Of a stretch of 64,000 nucleotides of DNA, positions 33,387 through 44,551 are shown piece by piece. How positions within the stretch are numbered: position 1 is the stretch's first letter; each line of letters opens with the position of its first letter. Under the pieces are notes generated by a model, which was not told where the DNA came from, did not search any database, and saw only the letters and a list, made by a program, of their open reading frames with translations. The stretch comes from Bos javanicus (lineage: Eukaryota; Chordata; Mammalia; Artiodactyla; Bovidae): contig NC_083871.1 in assembly GCF_032452875.1 (NCBI RefSeq), positions 3,075,692 through 3,139,691 of the forward strand, written 5' to 3'. A program made the translations under genes and the position numbers.

Positions 33387-34354
33387 GGCGCATTTAGAAC
33401 AATGTTTTCTATAGTCTATTGTGTGGAAAAAAAATTCAAAGAGCTGTTGTTATCTAGATTTTTCATGAATTAATCTTTAAAATTAGCAATTTAAAGTTAA
33501 TAGGAGAAGAACTGTAATCTCTTGTGATATGGTTATTCATGGATTAAATAGCTCAAACAAAAGTATATAAAACTAATGGAAATATTTTCAATCATTTAAT
33601 AAGGATATATGTATTTGAACTATCAAATTTAAGGTTACTTTCCTTACAACTAGACATCCACTCAGGCAAATCAAATTTATAATATTAAGAATATTTCTTA
33701 ATTAGCTAACAGAAAGGGAATTTTGAGTTGTTTATTTATATTGGATTGTTTCAAGTTTGAGTCCACTGTGCTCATATACCATATTCTGAACCAAGTAACT
33801 ATGTAAATACCTATTTATCCACATTGATAGATTTGCCAATTTCGATAATCTAGTTATTCTGTTATGCTATTCAATCATTAATATTCCACATTCCTATTGA
33901 TTTTGTTTCTGTTTGTTCAATTAGTCACTCAAAAAGTTATATTCAGATTTCTCTGTAGAATTATCTATTTCTCCTTGTAGCTTATCTGTTATTGCTTTGT
34001 ATTATTTAAGATATTTTATTTATAAATATCAAACATACAGAAAAGTACACTGATCAAATATGCACAACTTGATTATTGAGCCCATCAATTTGCCCACAAA
34101 TCACAGATGGAAATGGTAAATGGACTAAAAGAATAATATTACTTCTCTAGATGTTCCCAGTCACTAATCTTCTTTCCCAATAGTAACTTACCTCTGTTAT
34201 CATAAAGTAAATATTTTGTCTTCAAATTTTTATTAAATGTATATTCTCTTTCAGGCTGTGTCTCCTTCTGGTCATTTATTTTCATTGCTGTTATTTTTGC
34301 ATGTATTATTTTTCTGTTCTGATAATGGTCATGATAAAGATAACTCCATATATA
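33387..34354. other. AT-rich DNA, partly old L1-like
   Basis: 33890-34010 resembles the antisense of an old L1 ORF2 endonuclease-region sequence ('tatttctccttgtagctta'). The rest is unassigned. Confidence 0.4.
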
Positions 34355-35480
34355 TTGTTTATAATTAATAAACTTATTGGAAAGTTTTAGATATAGGAAA
34401 AATTAGAGCAGAAAGCACAGAGAATTCCCATATACCTGTTAATTTGTCCTCAGTTTTTCCTATTATTAGCAAGTTATATGACTGTGGTATGCATGTTTAT
34501 TACAATTAATAAACTAATATTAATTATAATTATTAATTCAATTGCATGGTTTCCATTAATTTCACTCTTTGTGTTGGACAGTTTATAGTCTTGACAAAGG
34601 CATACCAAGTGTCATATACCTGCTATTACAGACTCATATTGAACAGATGCACTGCCCTAAAATAGACCAACAGTCCCTTCATTCAACCCTCCCTCACCCT
34701 TCCCAAATTCTAATCATTATACTGTTTATATAACTTTGCTTCTAAATAATGTCAAATAGTTGGTGAATAAAGTATGTATTTGCTTTCAAATTGAGTTCTT
34801 ACACTTAATAACATACATTTAAATTTCTCTGTGTCTTCTGGCTGTTTGATACTATAGTTCATTTTATTATTGAATTGTATTCCATTTTCCTGTGTATTGG
34901 TTTGTTTATCCACTCATCAATTGAAGGATATCTTGGTTTTGTCCATTTTTGTCCATTTTTATCAGTTCTGTCAATTTTTGAGTGAATATTTGCAAGTTTT
35001 TTATGGATGTAAGTTTTTAACTCATGCTGAATGATCTGGTAACTCTATGTCTATCTTTGTAAAAAATTGACAAACTGTTTTCAAAAGTGACTGTGCCATT
35101 TCACATTATACCAGCAATGAATATGTGGTCCTGTGCTTCACATCTTTACCTACCATTTTCAAAGACACACAGTGGTATTCTATCCTTGTTTTAAGTTGAA
35201 ATTTCCTTTTGGCATAGGATGCTAAACATCTTTTCAGATGCATATTTTCCATTAGTATATCTTTTCTGGTGAAATTTTACCAATTCTTTAGCTGAGTTGT
35301 TTGTTCTCTTCTGTTGAATTTTAAGAGTTCTGAGTGTATTTGGGATACCAGTTCTCTATCAGATATATGTGCTTTGCAAATAGTTCCTCCCAATCTGTCC
35401 TTTCATTCTCTTTATAGTGCCTTTTGTAGAACAGAAGTATGTATACTTTTGACACTACAAATATGGAAACGTGGGGTCAG
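34355..35480 (-). mobile_element. Ancient L1 (L1M class) 3'UTR and ORF2 C-terminal region, antisense
   Basis: The order is characteristic of an old L1 read in reverse: 3'UTR ('tattggaaagttttagata', 'gcactgccctaaaatagacc'), then the ORF2 C-terminal region ('tttgtttatccactcatcaa', 'aaaagtgactgtgccatttc', 'gttgaattttaagagttctg', 'caaatagttcctcccaatct'). No frame is intact. Confidence 0.7.
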
Positions 35481-35484
35481 TTTT

Positions 35485-35915
35485 TTTCCTCTTTGAATCT
35501 TGTGGATTCCGTGACTTTTTGACTAATAGAATATGACAGTGTGAACCTGGGCCAATTTTTGGTCTCAGATGTTAAGAGACATTCACTTTCTGCCCCCAAG
35601 ACACTCTCCATGAGTGCCCTGAGTTACAATTGAAGATATCTGACCACATTGTGATGTGACCTCTATGAGTAGAGGTCAAGGCAGCCACAGAGGTCAACAG
35701 CCCCAGCTGACCCAAGTCTTTCAGACATGCCCACTAACTACCAAGGGGATGAAGGCACCTCCAGAATGGCCCCTCCTCTGCCTGAATATTTCACAGGTTT
35801 CTCAGCTGACAGCACATAGAGCAGAAAAATTGACCATTTGATCCTATATTAACTCTCCATCCACACAACTTTGAGACTAAAATAAAGTAGTTGTTTAAAC
35901 AGTTTAATTTTGCAT
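35485..35915 (+). repeat. MaLR-class (MLT1-like) LTR, ancient
   Basis: The sequence contains the AG/CT-balanced block 'ccacagaggtcaacagcccc', then 'gtttctcagctgacagcaca', and near the end 'actttgagactaaaataaag' with a polyadenylation-type AATAAA (35881-35886) followed by a T/A-rich end. This layout fits the R/U5 side of mammalian MLT1-type LTRs. Noncoding; limits approximate. Confidence 0.5.
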
Positions 35916-36084
35916 TTTTTTAAGACTGCAATAAAAACAATTGCTATCTGGGTCATTTCCAAAGAGAAGGAACTAGTATTTAGGGTGATTTAAGGTGTGA
36001 TTTTATCCCACACTGTCAGTCTATTCAGGTACTTTGAAATATTTATAGAGAGTGGTTTTAACCATTTTTTTCTGCAAAATGCAG

Positions 36085-36270
36085 TCAATCTACAAATTTG
36101 CCAACACTTAGTTTTAATATCAGGCTTTAAAAATATTAGCTTTTATAATGAATAAGAAGTAATATCTCATGGTGATGCTGATGCTAATTTCATTTTCCCT
36201 TATGCCTGATTAGGTTGAATGTTTTTTCACTGGACATTCGGATACATAATTTTGTGAAGTACTTGTAAGC
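36085..36270 (-). mobile_element. Ancient L1 ORF2 C-terminal fragment, antisense
   Basis: Blocks such as 'gaagtaatatctcatggtg' and 'gattaggttgaatgttttt' correspond, in reverse, to the old L1 ORF2 C-terminal region. It may continue the L1 that ends at 35480, with the LTR inserted between the two. Confidence 0.5.
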
Positions 36271-37005
36271 ACTTTTCATTTAAAAAAGTATTGCTGAAGT
36301 GTTTCATCTGCAATGACATGTTAGACAATTTGAAATAATCATCTTGCTTAAAAAAATACAGATACTTAAAAAATATATATATATATGTATTTGAAGATAT
36401 CACAGAGGAGAATGGCAGAAAAATATTCCACATCCAAGATCAGAAGAAGGATGCCTTAAGGGAGGAGATCAGAATTGAGGGCTAATTTCTTTCCTGAATT
36501 ACTGGACGAACTTGGTCTAATATGGCAAGCAACCTAAGCAGAGTTTTAAACATATTTATAAATAGTGAAGAGGGTGGACAGGGGAGGGCTGAATTAAAAG
36601 GCCTGCAGTGGAGGAGGTGGCACCAGTAATTGCTTCAAGCTTTACACTGTACCAAATTAGCTACTCTATAAATAAGAGTAATCAGTAAATAGGCCAGATT
36701 TTGCAGGAGCATAAAAATTAGCTTTTGGCTCAAAATATCTCAGTCCTTGATTAATATGAAATGAAGAATGATGGTCAGTGTTAGCCTTCTGACAGGGCAA
36801 ATATAAATTTGATTTGGAATAAGATAGCATCATTGGTCTCAAATTATACTTAAAATTATTCACAATAAATATATGGCACACCATGCAAATATACAAGCAA
36901 GGGAGAAGAAAATATGATATGATTAGAAACAACAACAAAAAAAGGAAAATCACCCAGAAACAAAAGTAGGATCAAGACACCAAATTTGGTAAAATTGATT
37001 ATCTG
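36271..37005. other. Unassigned AT-rich DNA
   Basis: Contains a short (AT)n run near 36373-36388. A minus-strand open frame (36953-36666) is hydrophobic low-complexity sequence without a recognisable domain. Confidence 0.45.
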
Positions 37006-38176
37006 GATTTAGAAAAGGCAGAGGAACCAGAGATCAAATTGTCAACATCCATTGGATCATCAAAAAAGCAAGAGACTTCTAGAAAAACATCTACTTCTGC
37101 TTTATTAACTATGCCAAAGCCTTTGCCTGTGTGGATCACAACAAACTGGAAAATTCTGAAAGAGATGGTATTACCAAACCCCTGACCTTCCTCCTGAGAA
37201 ATCTGCATCCAGGTCAAGAAGCAATAGTTAGAACTGGACATGGAATAACAGACTGGTTCCAAACAGGGAAAGGAGTACATCAAGGCTGTATTTTCTCACC
37301 CTGCTTTTTAAACTTATATGCAGAAGTTATTTAACTTATATAAATCATGAGAAATGCTGGACTGGATGAAGCACAAGCTGGAATCAAGATTGCCAGGAGA
37401 AATAGCAATAACCTCAGATATGTAGATGACACCAGCATTATGGCAGTAAGCAAAGAAGAACTAAGCCTCTTGACGAAAGTGAAAGAGGAGAGTGAAAAAG
37501 TTGGCTTCAAACTCGGCATTCAGGAAATTAAGATCTTGGCATCTGGTGCCATCACTTCATGGCAATAGATGGGGAAAGAGTGACAGACTTTACTTTTTGA
37601 GCTCCAAAATTACTGCAGATGAGCCATGAAATTAAAAGATGCTTGCTCCTTGGAAGAAAAGTTATGACTAACCTAGACAGCATATTAAAAAGCAGAGACA
37701 TTACTTTGCCAACAAAGGTCTGTCTAGTCAAAGCTGTAAGTTTTCCAGTAGTCATGTATGGATGTGAGAGTTGGACCATAAAGAAAACTGAGCACCGAAT
37801 AACTGATGCTTTTGAACTGTGGTGTTGGAGAGAATCTTGAGTCCCTTGGACAGCAAGGAGATCCAACAAGTCCATTCTAAAGGAAATCAGTCCTGAATGT
37901 TCATAGAAAGGACTGATGGTGAAGCTCAAACTCCAATAGTTTGGCCACTGGATGCAAAGAGCTGACTGATTTGAAAAGACCCTGATGCTGGGAGGGATTG
38001 GGGGCAGGAGGAGAAGGGGACGACAGAGGATGAGATGGTTGGATGGCATCACCGACTCTGTGGACATGAGTTTGAGTAAACTCTGGGAGTTGGTGATGGA
38101 CAGGGAGGCCTGGCATGCTTCAGTCAATGGGTTCACAAAGAATCAGAGGCAACTGAACTGAATTGAACTGATAATA
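37006..38176 (+). mobile_element. BovB LINE, 5'-truncated within the RT
   Basis: It begins at 'ggatttagaaaaggcagagg' (the FRKGRGTRDQ block) and reaches the 3' terminus with gaactgaattgaactg. Motif A is damaged: the expected 'FIDYAKAFD' reads FINYAKAFA, so the first catalytic Asp is Asn. Motif C reads YVDD (37419-37430). A deletion near 37565-37625 removes part of the coding region. A defective, moderately old copy. Confidence 0.9.
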
Positions 38177-38436
38177 AATAAATGACAGGATTGAGAATTT
38201 TAGCCAATGTTTGAATATTGTTTATGAAAAAATAAATTTCGAAACTGAAAAATATGACTGATCAGCTATTACGTGACAGTGGGTGCATTTGGCAGCATAT
38301 TAGAAAGACAAGTGTAAATATCAGCAGGAATAAATCATCCAGATTAATGCAGAGAATGATGAAAGAAAGGAAAATTAAGAAACTAACATGATAGAAAAAA
38401 ATAAATGTGGAGGAAAGAGCATGAAAAATGTAACAT

Positions 38437-38476
38437 CGTATGCAGATTCTTACCATTTGAATCATCAGGGAAGCCC
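38437..38476 (-). mobile_element. Bov-tA head fragment, antisense, ~40 bp
   Basis: Only the tRNA-like head in reverse remains ('gcagattcttaccatttgaa' then 'tcagggaagccc'). It is too short to date. Confidence 0.6.
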
Positions 38477-38559
38477 AGTTAACAGCTAGAATCCCATGAA
38501 AGGAAATCACACTGAGCAGAGTAAGTTCTAATTGGGAGTTGCAGAGATTTTATCAAAAT

Positions 38560-39250
38560 TGACCAACAAAATCAAGCCACAAAATCAGGAAGCTCTGTAA
38601 ATCAAAGAAAAATAAACTCAGAGGGTGAAACATCAGAGTAAAACTTCTGAAAACTATAAGAAAATATGTAAAGAATAGGTGGAAAAAAACCTTGGATCAA
38701 CAATAAAGGAGAAAAAGACTGAGAACTGAATGTTTCTCAAATTAAAAAATGAAAGCCAGCATTTGATATATTGATATCTTTAAAGTTCTGAAATGAAATG
38801 GAGGACAATCTAGATTTCTACACTAGGTGAAAATATCCATCAAAAGCAAAGACAAAAAACAAAAAAAATTGTCTCCAATAGTTGCATAGCAAATAAAACA
38901 CTAAAGATTATTCTCCAGCCCAGAAAATAATGATTGCTAATGAAAGCTTGCAGGAACAATTTTATGGGGGAAATTTAATTGAATAATGATGGTATAACAA
39001 AATGTCACTTCAAGAAGTTTAAAATAGATCTAATATGTAAAAGCAACACATAGAGTATGAGAAATGGATAAATTGATTTAAAAATATTTAAAAGTTGGAA
39101 ATTATAAATAAAATTAATAATTAAAATATTGTGAAGTGTTTGTTTTTTGTTGTTGTTTGTTTTTTGTTTTAGCAAATAGACTAAATAATCAACTTTTAAC
39201 AATTCACAGTATAACTAGTAACAAATTAAAGCATTCTGAGGCCATGTCTT
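38560..39250 (+). mobile_element. Ancient L1 ORF1-region fragment
   Basis: 'tttaaagttctgaaatgaaa', 'aatctagatttctacactag' and 'gaaaatatccatcaaaagc' follow the order of an L1 ORF1 C-terminal region on the + strand. All frames are broken. Confidence 0.5.
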
Positions 39251-39889
39251 GGAAGGGACACATTAAAGATTCTATAATTTAAATTTTACATGTATATACA
39301 CATATATCTGTATGTATACTAAATCATGAAAAAACATGACACATGACATATTGGTAGGATAAAGAAACCAGGAAAGAAACTGTTAAAGGATGAGATGAAG
39401 CAACTAAGAGTGGATTTACTCTTTCACAGTAAAAAGAAAAGAAATCTAGACAAAATACATGAAACAATTAATTTGAGATATGAAATATTAAGCAGCATAG
39501 GACTGTCATCCCTGAGAGAAGGAAAGACGAGGCCTACTTTCCCCCTAGGCTTCTGTATGGGAACAATATCGGAACCAGTACTTATGGAGAGGAATCCCAG
39601 AGAAGGCAGGGCAGGGTCACTACCTGAGAAAACAAATCAAAGTTCGAAGCTTAATCAACTGGAATTTGTAGGAAATTTCATCAGATAAAATGAACCAGAG
39701 ATTATCTTAAGAAATCATTGAAGACACTTGCTAAATCCTAAGCCCAAACACTCATAGGATGAGATTCCATGAGGCTCAGTATAGCACAGCCACCAGAAGG
39801 CTATAACCTGAACAATTCTCAGATATTGCATGTTTTTAGACATGACTTAGCAACTAAACAACAACATGATGTTCTGAAAAGGCAAAACT
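39251..39889. other. Unassigned DNA with a BovB-like terminus
   Basis: A 30-bp stretch at 39838-39867 ('gacatgacttagcaacta' then aacaacaac) looks like a BovB or Bov-tA 3' end with no body attached. A 97-codon open frame (39395-39688, +) has no recognised domain. Confidence 0.4.
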
Positions 39890-40262
39890 TGGCAAACAGT
39901 GAAAGGATTACTGGTTTCCACCAAGTTGGAGTGGACAGACAAAGGGGGCACAGGGGATTTTTAGGACAGTGAAGCTATTTTGTATGACTCTGTAATGATG
40001 GATCCAGGACTTAATGCATTTGTCAAAACCCATGGAAATTTACAACCCAGAGAATGATCTTTAATGTAAAGTATGGGCTTTAGGTAATAGAGATGTATCA
40101 GTAGCTCATCATCTATAACAAATGCACCACATTGATGCAAGATGTTAATAATAGGGAGGATGGAGATAGAGGAAGCATGTGGGGAACTGTCTTTTTCAGC
40201 AATTTTCCTATAAACCTAAAACTATTCTAAAAGGATATTAATTTAACAATTAAGCCAAAATA
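39890..40262 (+). mobile_element. Ancient L1M 3'UTR end
   Basis: The series 'agctattttgtatgactctg', 'tttgtcaaaacccatggaaa', 'gatgttaataatagggagga' and 'aaacctaaaactattctaaa' is the order of a common old-L1 3'UTR, ending in A-rich sequence. Confidence 0.6.
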
Positions 40263-41340
40263 AAGACTTTTTCAACCAATCAATAGGAACTAAAAGCTTA
40301 GAGATTCTCCCAATGTGTACAAGAGAAAATGTTAAAACAATTCTTCAATGAGAAGGGAAATGGTATCACATAGAGTGAAGAGTCAAGAAATGATAAGTAT
40401 GAAGGGATCAGGAAAATATTTTTATTTCTTTTCTTGTCAATTAAGATAATTGATAGCTTAAAGAAAAATAATATTATATAGAAGAAAAATGTATGGTAAC
40501 AATGACCAAAAAAGAAGAGGAATTGAAATTTCCTTATGTTAGAGTTTTAGATTTAGTGAAAGGCAGTATAATATTTGAAGGTAGACTGAGAAATGTAACA
40601 TTAATATTGGGAACTTTAAAACAGCTACTAAAAATAAAGCAAAGATGAATAACCAAGCCAAAATTCAAAGTTAAAGGGCATACTAAATATGAATTCAACT
40701 AATTCAAAAAGAGTCTGGAGAAATATATGGCAGAAAAATACAGGAAAAATATCAAAATGACAGTTGTGATTCTGATCTTGTCAATAATTACAATAAATGT
40801 AAGTTATCCAAGCACTCCTACCAAAAGCCAGAGATTATCCATATGGATAGGGCAGAAAGAACTATAGGCTGTCTATGAAAACCCACATAAACATAGAAAT
40901 AAATAGGTTAGATAATAGGATAGAAATTGACTGATTCTCTTATCACACATATACACACAACTTGTTGTGACATTAATATTTGAAAAGTAGGTTTCATATC
41001 AAGGAATAATACAAAGGAAAAAATACAAATAAAATAAAACAAAAATACCAATCATACTACGGATAAAGAGGGAGATATATTTAATAGTAAAGGATATGAT
41101 TTCAAGTAGAACTGGCCATTCTGAGTTTCCAAGTGGAAAAATAATAATAATAAATAAACTTTTAAGAAAAGCAGAAAAATTAACAATTATATTTGGATAT
41201 ATCACCAGTCTTCTCCAAACAGTAGAAAATTAGACATACAACCAGTAAGGGTATGGACAATTTGAGCACTATCAGCCAACCTGGCATTTATTGAACACTT
41301 CTCTGAAAAATACACACAATTTAAAAGAACTCTTGGAATT
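40263..41340 (+). mobile_element. Ancient L1 fragment spanning ORF1 end to ORF2 start
   Basis: It opens with 'aaataaagactttttc' (ORF1 C-terminal region), passes the spacer ('aattgatagcttaaag', 'tatttgaaggtagactgag') and reaches early ORF2 ('tcaataattacaataaatgt', 'actcctaccaaaagccagag'). Frames are lost. The boundary to the preceding 3'UTR is tight, so two copies may lie head to tail or have been rearranged. Confidence 0.55.
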
Positions 41341-41356
41341 CCTACTGAGATAGACT

Positions 41357-41897
41357 ATTCCTTGGACCTAAGAAGAAGAGCTATGGCCAACCTAGGTAGC
41401 ATATTCAAAAGCAGACCTTTGCCAAAAAAGGTCCATCTAGTCAAGGCTATGGTTTTTCCAGTAGTCATGTATGGATGTGAGAGTTGGACTATAAAGAAAG
41501 CTGAATGCCAAAGAACTGATGCTTTTGAACTGTGGTGTTGGAGAAAACTCTTGAGAGTCCCTTGGACTGCAAGGAGATCCAATCAGTCCATTCTAAAAGA
41601 GATCAGCCGTGGGTGTTCTTTGGAAGGATTGATGCTAAAGCTGAAACTCCAATACTTTGGCCACTTCAAGCAAAGAGTTAATTCATTGGAAAAGACTCTG
41701 ATGCTGGGAGGGATTAGGGGCAGGAAGAGAAGGCGATGACAGAGGATGAGATGGGTGGGTGGCATCATCGACTCTATGGACGTGAGTTTGAGTGAACTCC
41801 GGGAGTTGGTGATTTACAGGGAGGTCTGATGTGCTGCAATTCATGGGGTCGCAAAGAGTCGGACACGACTGAGTGACTAAACTGAACTGAACTGAAG
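41357..41897 (+). mobile_element. BovB 3' end, 5'-truncated
   Basis: The sequence opens at 'ccttggacctaagaagaaga' in the C-terminal third and keeps a clean frame for 125 codons (41362-41739) with 'MYGCESWTIKKAECQRTDAF'. The 3' terminus is well conserved and ends in actgaactgaactgaag. This is one of the youngest-looking BovB pieces here. Confidence 0.92.
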
Positions 41898-42185
41898 AAA
41901 AGAAGAGAATCGAAAGGGAAAAATGTACCCAACTGAATACAGAGTTTCAGAGAATAGCAAGGAGAGATAAGAAGGTTTTCTTACATGAACAAAGCGAAGA
42001 AGTAGAGGAAAATAATAGCATGGGAAAGACTAGAGATCTCTTCAAGAAAATTGGAAATATTGAGGTAACATTTCATGCAAAGATGGGCATGATAAAGGAC
42101 AGAAATGGTAACGATCTAACAGAAGCAGGAGGGATTAAGAAGCAGTGGCAAGAATACACAGAACACCTGCATAAAAAAAAAATCT
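41898..42185 (+). mobile_element. BovB internal fragment (between endonuclease and RT), 3'-truncated
   Basis: Directly after the neighbouring BovB terminus comes BovB sequence from a more 5' part of the element ('gagaatagcaaggagagata', 'gggaaagactagagatctct', 'gatgggcatgataaaggaca'). It stops at 42185 in an A-run without reaching the RT. Loss of a 3' end cannot come from ordinary target-primed insertion, so this is a remnant of a larger copy that was cut by deletion or rearrangement. Confidence 0.85.
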
Positions 42186-42806
42186 GCACAAATTGCAATA
42201 TTTTTACACAAAATTTAGAAATTTCCTACCACCAACAGAGCTATAGTCTGCTTTAAAATATGTTGTCTTCCTCCAAAAGAGGCTCATGACTTTTGTTTAC
42301 CAACAAGGATTTAATTTTCTTGAAATCTCCTTATATGGGAATTGGCAATTAAATTTAATAACAATGTATAAATATGCATGCACCTATAATATATAGCATT
42401 GTATATATAATATTTTATCTCTTAGATAGGTGTATGCTTACTGGTATGCCAGGTATTTAGGTTTAATATAACTTTTACATGGTTTAAAGTTTTCAACTCA
42501 ATTCTTATAAATTCAGCATTCCAAAATTAGTCATTCAGTACGGTAAGTAATGTAAGATGTGTATTGCCTCCCTCTTAGGATTATCTTAGTGACACTCACT
42601 GAAGCTCCTAACTCATCATAAAAGAGTAGAACCTCTAGACAGGATACAGTGAACATAAAAAAAAAAAAAAATCTGTACTTTCTCCAGCTTTGATTTTTGA
42701 GTCCTGATTAGATTTTTGTCAAAGATTTTCTCATTAGCAATTATCTTTGAAAACAGCATAAAGTGAGCTCCCTGCTTGCTCAGTCCCTGAGCAGGGCAAG
42801 CTGATT
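42186..42806. other. Unassigned AT-rich DNA
   Basis: Includes an A-run at 42658-42671. No gene recognised. From about 42750 the composition becomes more balanced and may belong with the unidentified segment that follows. Confidence 0.45.
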
Positions 42807-43345
42807 CCTTATAAGGGTGGTGTGTGCTAGTTACTCAGTCATGTCCAACTCTGCATGGACTGCAGCTTTCCAGGCTCCTCTGTCCATGGAATTCTTCAGG
42901 CAAGAATACTGAAGTGGATTGCCATTCCTTTCTCCAGGGGATCTTCCCAAACCAGGGATCAAACCCGGGTCTCCCTTCAGGCAGATTCTTTACCATCTGG
43001 GCCACCAAAGACGGCCTTATAAGGGTGGAGGGAGCAGTATGTCCAGGGGTCTGGCCAGAGGAGTGGCTTAGGTGTTTTGCTCACCCGTTGGTGGTGCTGT
43101 TTGCAGGGTGAATGCACACTACTCTACTTCTGCTCCTGACACCCTGCTTTTGCTAGGTTTTGTTTTTTGTGTGCCCTGTTGTTCAATATTTGCCCCAACT
43201 GCAAGTGTGCTATTTTTAGCCCCTTATAGTTTTTCATTCCACCCTCCCCCCAACCAAGCGTACATTTGTCTAGGTGTAACCACTTCAGTAAATGGTCCCA
43301 GCCTCTTGTCTCACCTCTGTCTATTCCTTTGTGGGAAATAATATT
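42750..43345. other. Unidentified GC-richer segment, host of a SINE
   Basis: With the SINE at 42821-43014 removed, ~400 bp of compositionally distinct sequence remains ('tgctcagtccctgagcaggg', 'gttggtggtgctgtttgcag', 'ctcttgtctcacctctgtct'). It is reminiscent of an LTR but I cannot match a family. Open frames on both strands (43072-43341 +, 43366-43124 -) have no domain I know. It could also be unique regulatory DNA. Confidence 0.35.
42821..43014 (-). mobile_element. Bov-tA SINE, antisense, with perfect 14-bp target-site duplication
   Basis: Reverse copy with 'gtcatgtccaactctgcatg', the body and the head 'aggcagattctttaccatct'. ccttataagggtgg is exact at 42807-42820 and 43015-43028. Confidence 0.94.
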
Positions 43346-43448
43346 TTTAAATATATAGTGAGTCATGGCAACTGGTTAAAGGGGAAAATAGGATTGATTT
43401 GTATAGTAACTACTGCAGTGAACCTAAAATAATGAGTTTCTGTATATT

Positions 43449-43914
43449 CAGTTCAGTCCAATAGCTCAGCCATATCTGACTCATTGTGACCCCATGGACT
43501 GTGGCATGCCAGGCTTTGCTGATCATCATCAACTCCAGGAGCCCGCTCAAACCCATGCCCATCGAGTTAGTGATGCTATTCAACCATCTCATCCTCTGTC
43601 ATCCCCTTCCCCTCCGGCCTTCAATCTTTATGAGCATCAGTGTCTTTTCCAATGAGTCAGTTCTTCACTTCAGATGGCCAAAGTACTGGAGTTTCAGCTT
43701 CAACATCAGTCCTTCCAATGAGTATTCAGGACTGATTTCCTTTAGGATGGACTGATTGGATCTCCTTGCAGTCCAAGGGATTCACAGGAGTCTTCTCCAA
43801 CACTGCAGTTCAAAACTATCAGTTCTTTGGTGCTCAGCTTTCTTTATAGTCCAACTCTCACATCCATACATGACTATTGGGAAAATCATAGCTCTGACTA
43901 GACGGGCCTTTGTC
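43449..43914 (-). mobile_element. BovB 3' end, antisense, with perfect 11-bp target-site duplication
   Basis: Reverse BovB from its terminus ('cagttcagtccaatagctca') to the YGCESW region ('actctcacatccatacatga'), truncated just beyond. ttctgtatatt is exact at 43438-43448 and 43915-43925, fixing both ends and showing a normal, 5'-truncated RTE insertion. Stops break the frame. Confidence 0.93.
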
Positions 43915-44148
43915 TTCTGTATATTAATCACTGAATATAATGTGATTAATGCCTCACTTTCTTTGAGTTTAGAATATTGTGGGAAAGAAAAATAAGTTAG
44001 TAAGAAATACATATGCTTGAAAATCAAACATATTTAAAGAAACATCTAAAATGTAATGAGAGAAGTAAAAGGGAATTAAAACAGAGAATAATATGAGGTG
44101 ATCAATTTAAACAGTAGACAGAGGATTATCTGCTAATGTGAAGTTTTG

Positions 44149-44180
44149 TGGGCTTCCCCAGTGGCTCAGCAGTAAAGAAT
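44149..44180 (+). mobile_element. Bov-tA head fragment joined to BovB
   Basis: Only the first ~32 bp of a Bov-tA ('gggcttccccagtggctcag' then 'cagtaaagaat') precedes an abrupt switch to antisense BovB. Confidence 0.7.
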
Positions 44181-44310
44181 TGTCACTCAGCCTTCTTTAT
44201 GGTCCAACTCTCACATCCATACATGACTACTGGAAAAACCATAGCTTTGACTATCTTGACTTTTGTGGGCAAAGTGATGTATCTGCTTTTTAACACACCA
44301 CCTAATTTTA
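44181..44310 (-). mobile_element. BovB internal fragment, antisense, lacking both ends
   Basis: 'tttatggtccaactctcaca' to 'gtatctgctttttaa' is the reverse of the YGCESW-upstream region. It has neither the BovB 3' terminus nor a 5' part, and sits between two SINE pieces. Confidence 0.8.
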
Positions 44311-44314
44311 TCAT

Positions 44315-44551
44315 GGGGCTTCCACCAGGCTACCACCAGGTAGCCCTAGTGGTAAAAAATCTGCCTGCCAATGCAAGAGAGTTGCAAGTAGATCCCTGAG
44401 TCAGGAAGATCTCCTGGAGGAGGGCATGGCAACCCAGTCCAGTATTGTTGCCTGGATAATCCCATGGTCAGAAAACCCTGGCCAACTACAGTCCATAGGG
44501 TTGCAAAGAATTGGAGATAACTAAAGTGACCGAGCACTCATGCACACACAT
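44315..44551 (+). mobile_element. Bov-tA SINE with a small internal hairpin insertion
   Basis: Body and 3' end are normal ('ccagtccagtattgttgcc' to 'tgcacacaca'). The head holds extra sequence forming a perfect inverted repeat, ggctacc-acca-ggtagcc (44328-44345). Confidence 0.8.

Noticed and set aside
34355..35480. Possible conserved exon because of moderate complexity
   Set aside because: The block order matches the antisense of an old L1 3'UTR and ORF2 end; no open frame.
39395..39688. 97-codon frame as a small gene
   Set aside because: No recognisable domain, surrounded by decayed L1, no promoter or splice context; expected by chance in this length of DNA.
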